Assembly: GCA_018500065.2 (NCBI GenBank)
Contig: JAHBAO020000090.1
Span: 1 to 6,891 of the forward strand
Length of the DNA: 6,891 nucleotides
Source of the DNA: Octadecabacter sp.
GTDB lineage: Bacteria > Pseudomonadota > Alphaproteobacteria > Rhodobacterales > Rhodobacteraceae
Direction: 5' to 3'
In this document: piece by piece, positions 5,844 through 6,891 of the stretch
How positions within the stretch are numbered: the stretch's first letter is position 1
Layout of the letters: the number at the start of each line of letters is the position of its first letter
Notes under the pieces: model-generated
Told to the model about the DNA's origin: nothing
The model's input: only the letters and a program-made list of their open reading frames with translations
Database searches by the model: none
Program-made: the position numbers and the translations under genes

Positions 5844-6875
5844 TTGTGTGCGGTCGTATTTTTTACATACTTTGCAATCCGGGGACTGCTGGCATTGCCC
5901 GATCCTGGGCTTGATGGTGCTCTGTCGCGGATATCGCCGGTTTTAATTATCGCTTTAATTGTTTGGTTTAGGCCACCCAACATCGACTTCGTTTTTCCGC
6001 TATTGGCAGTTGCGATTGTCCCAATGGCAGTGGTTCTGCTTGGATTGGTTGAGAGAACTCTGTTCGTTAACCATTTGAGAATCGAACTTCTAGCGGGAAA
6101 CCCTTTGTTCTTAACGCCAGCGCTCATCCCATTGGGATATTTGAACAGCTTTCTGGCACTGCGCGCTCAATCGGTGCAACGCCAACTTTTCCACTATTTT
6201 GGGTTGTTTGCAGTCCTATTCTCGATCGGGACTCTGGCAGGATCGCGAAGCTCTTTTGCGGTTATTCTCGCGGCTTTGGTGTTGCATTTAGTTTGGACTT
6301 GGCTGTTTTCGCTCAACAAAGTTCGTAAACTGCGCGCCGTCCACACGGTTGTTGTCGTGCTAACGGTTTTGGCGAGCATCTGGTGTGCGATGAATCTGGG
6401 GCCAAGCGCTAGCCGAATGAGCGAATTTGCGTCGTCTACCGGTGACGTGTTCTCTTCGAGTGTGCGCCTTGAAATGTGGCGTGGTGCTTTGGCGGCAATC
6501 ATGGAAGAACCAGTATTTGGCTATGGACCGCAGAATAGATGGGCGGCTTTGGAAGGCTTTACGCGGCCAGAGATCTCCGGCTTGAAACTGTCCCATCCAC
6601 ATAATCTGATAATGACCTATGGCTTGGCTGGCGGAGTTTTCGGGATCGTAATTGGCTTGAGCTATGTCTTCGTTCCAAACATGCTCTTGCTGGTCTCGAA
6701 ACGATTTTCAGCTTCCGACAAAGAACTGTTTTTCGTTGCTCCGGCTGCCGTTTTCGCATTTGGGCTTGCAAATTATGTTCTGTTTGAAGGCGACATGGCG
6801 ACGGTCACGACGCTGACGTTACTCGGCCCATATTTTCTATATGTTGGCCAACGTGATGCGCGCTATCATTGGTAA
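5844..6875 (+). CDS. O-antigen ligase/polymerase family membrane protein (Wzy_C), 3' part of a frame-broken gene
   Basis: This frame gives 343 residues from a TTG at 5844 and holds most of a polytopic inner-membrane protein with about ten hydrophobic helices. GSRSSF (133-138), the loop segment RLEMWRGAL to VFGYGPQ (208-229) and SHPHNLIMTYGLAGG (250-264) are hallmarks of the Wzy_C domain shared by WaaL O-antigen ligases and Wzy polymerases, acting on lipid-linked glycans at the periplasmic face. The TTG is probably not the true start: the frame is open back to 5766 and the codons just before encode SSFIVAYV, the first half of the same helix. The missing N-terminus lies at 5693-5800 in another frame, joined across a run of seven T. 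Codons are more A/T-rich than in neighbouring genes. Whole length would be about 393 residues, normal for the family. Confidence 0.82.
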   Translation: MCAVVFFTYFAIRGLLALPDPGLDGALSRISPVLIIALIVWFRPPNIDFVFPLLAVAIVPMAVVLLGLVERTLFVNHLRIELLAGNPLFLTPALIPLGYLNSFLALRAQSVQRQLFHYFGLFAVLFSIGTLAGSRSSFAVILAALVLHLVWTWLFSLNKVRKLRAVHTVVVVLTVLASIWCAMNLGPSASRMSEFASSTGDVFSSSVRLEMWRGALAAIMEEPVFGYGPQNRWAALEGFTRPEISGLKLSHPHNLIMTYGLAGGVFGIVIGLSYVFVPNMLLLVSKRFSASDKELFFVAPAAVFAFGLANYVLFEGDMATVTTLTLLGPYFLYVGQRDARYHW

Positions 6876-6891
6876 ATCGGTCGCTTTTTAC

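Noticed and set aside
5705..6127. 140-codon minus-strand open frame opposite the O-antigen ligase gene
   Set aside because: No recognisable domain, and the plus strand encodes continuous membrane helices across the same region.
6876..6891. Possible terminator or start of another gene after the ligase stop
   Set aside because: Only 16 bases remain, with a short T5 run and no hairpin, too little to call.

Overview
The window looks like chromosomal DNA of an alphaproteobacterium, most likely of the Roseobacter/Rhodobacteraceae group. The best clue is the left edge: positions 1-90, read on the minus strand, encode 30 residues that match my memory of the N-terminus of RimO from that family. Dense packing, 4-base GTGA overlaps and a fairly G+C-rich, G-ending codon style fit. 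No mobile element, tRNA, rRNA or CRISPR array was seen.

Layout. (1) 1-90, minus: 5' end of rimO. (2) 170-3234, plus: a tightly overlapping four-gene operon of a Cys-based (CX5R) phosphatase, a CMP-nonulosonate (sialic/legionaminic-type) cytidylyltransferase, a PtmA-like short-chain dehydrogenase and a Gfo/Idh/MocA oxidoreductase. (3) 3231-5613, minus: a convergent two-gene operon, NeuC/LegG-type hydrolysing UDP-sugar 2-epimerase followed by a divergent Kdo-transferase (WaaA/KdtA, GT30)-like protein. The two operons meet tail to tail with overlapping stop codons. (4) 5693-6875, plus: a polytopic O-antigen ligase/polymerase (Wzy_C) gene, more A+T-rich than its neighbours, whose reading frame is broken at a run of seven T.

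How the genes fit together. NeuC-type epimerases release a 2-epimerised amino sugar from its UDP carrier, a NeuB-type synthase (not in this window) condenses it with phosphoenolpyruvate to a nonulosonic acid, and a NeuA-type enzyme activates the product as the CMP-sugar. The SDR and Gfo/Idh/MocA pair recalls PtmA and PtmF of legionaminic acid loci, which probably help make or modify the precursor amino sugar. The Kdo-transferase-like protein could be the transferase that uses the CMP-sugar, and the O-antigen ligase/polymerase would assemble or attach the surface glycan. This is therefore part of a surface-polysaccharide locus for a sialic-acid-like sugar; the rest should lie beyond the right edge or elsewhere.

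The points most worth a second look are the frame break at T7 in the O-antigen ligase gene, the altered motifs of the Kdo-transferase-like protein and its internal C8 run, and a phosphatase as first gene of a nonulosonate operon.
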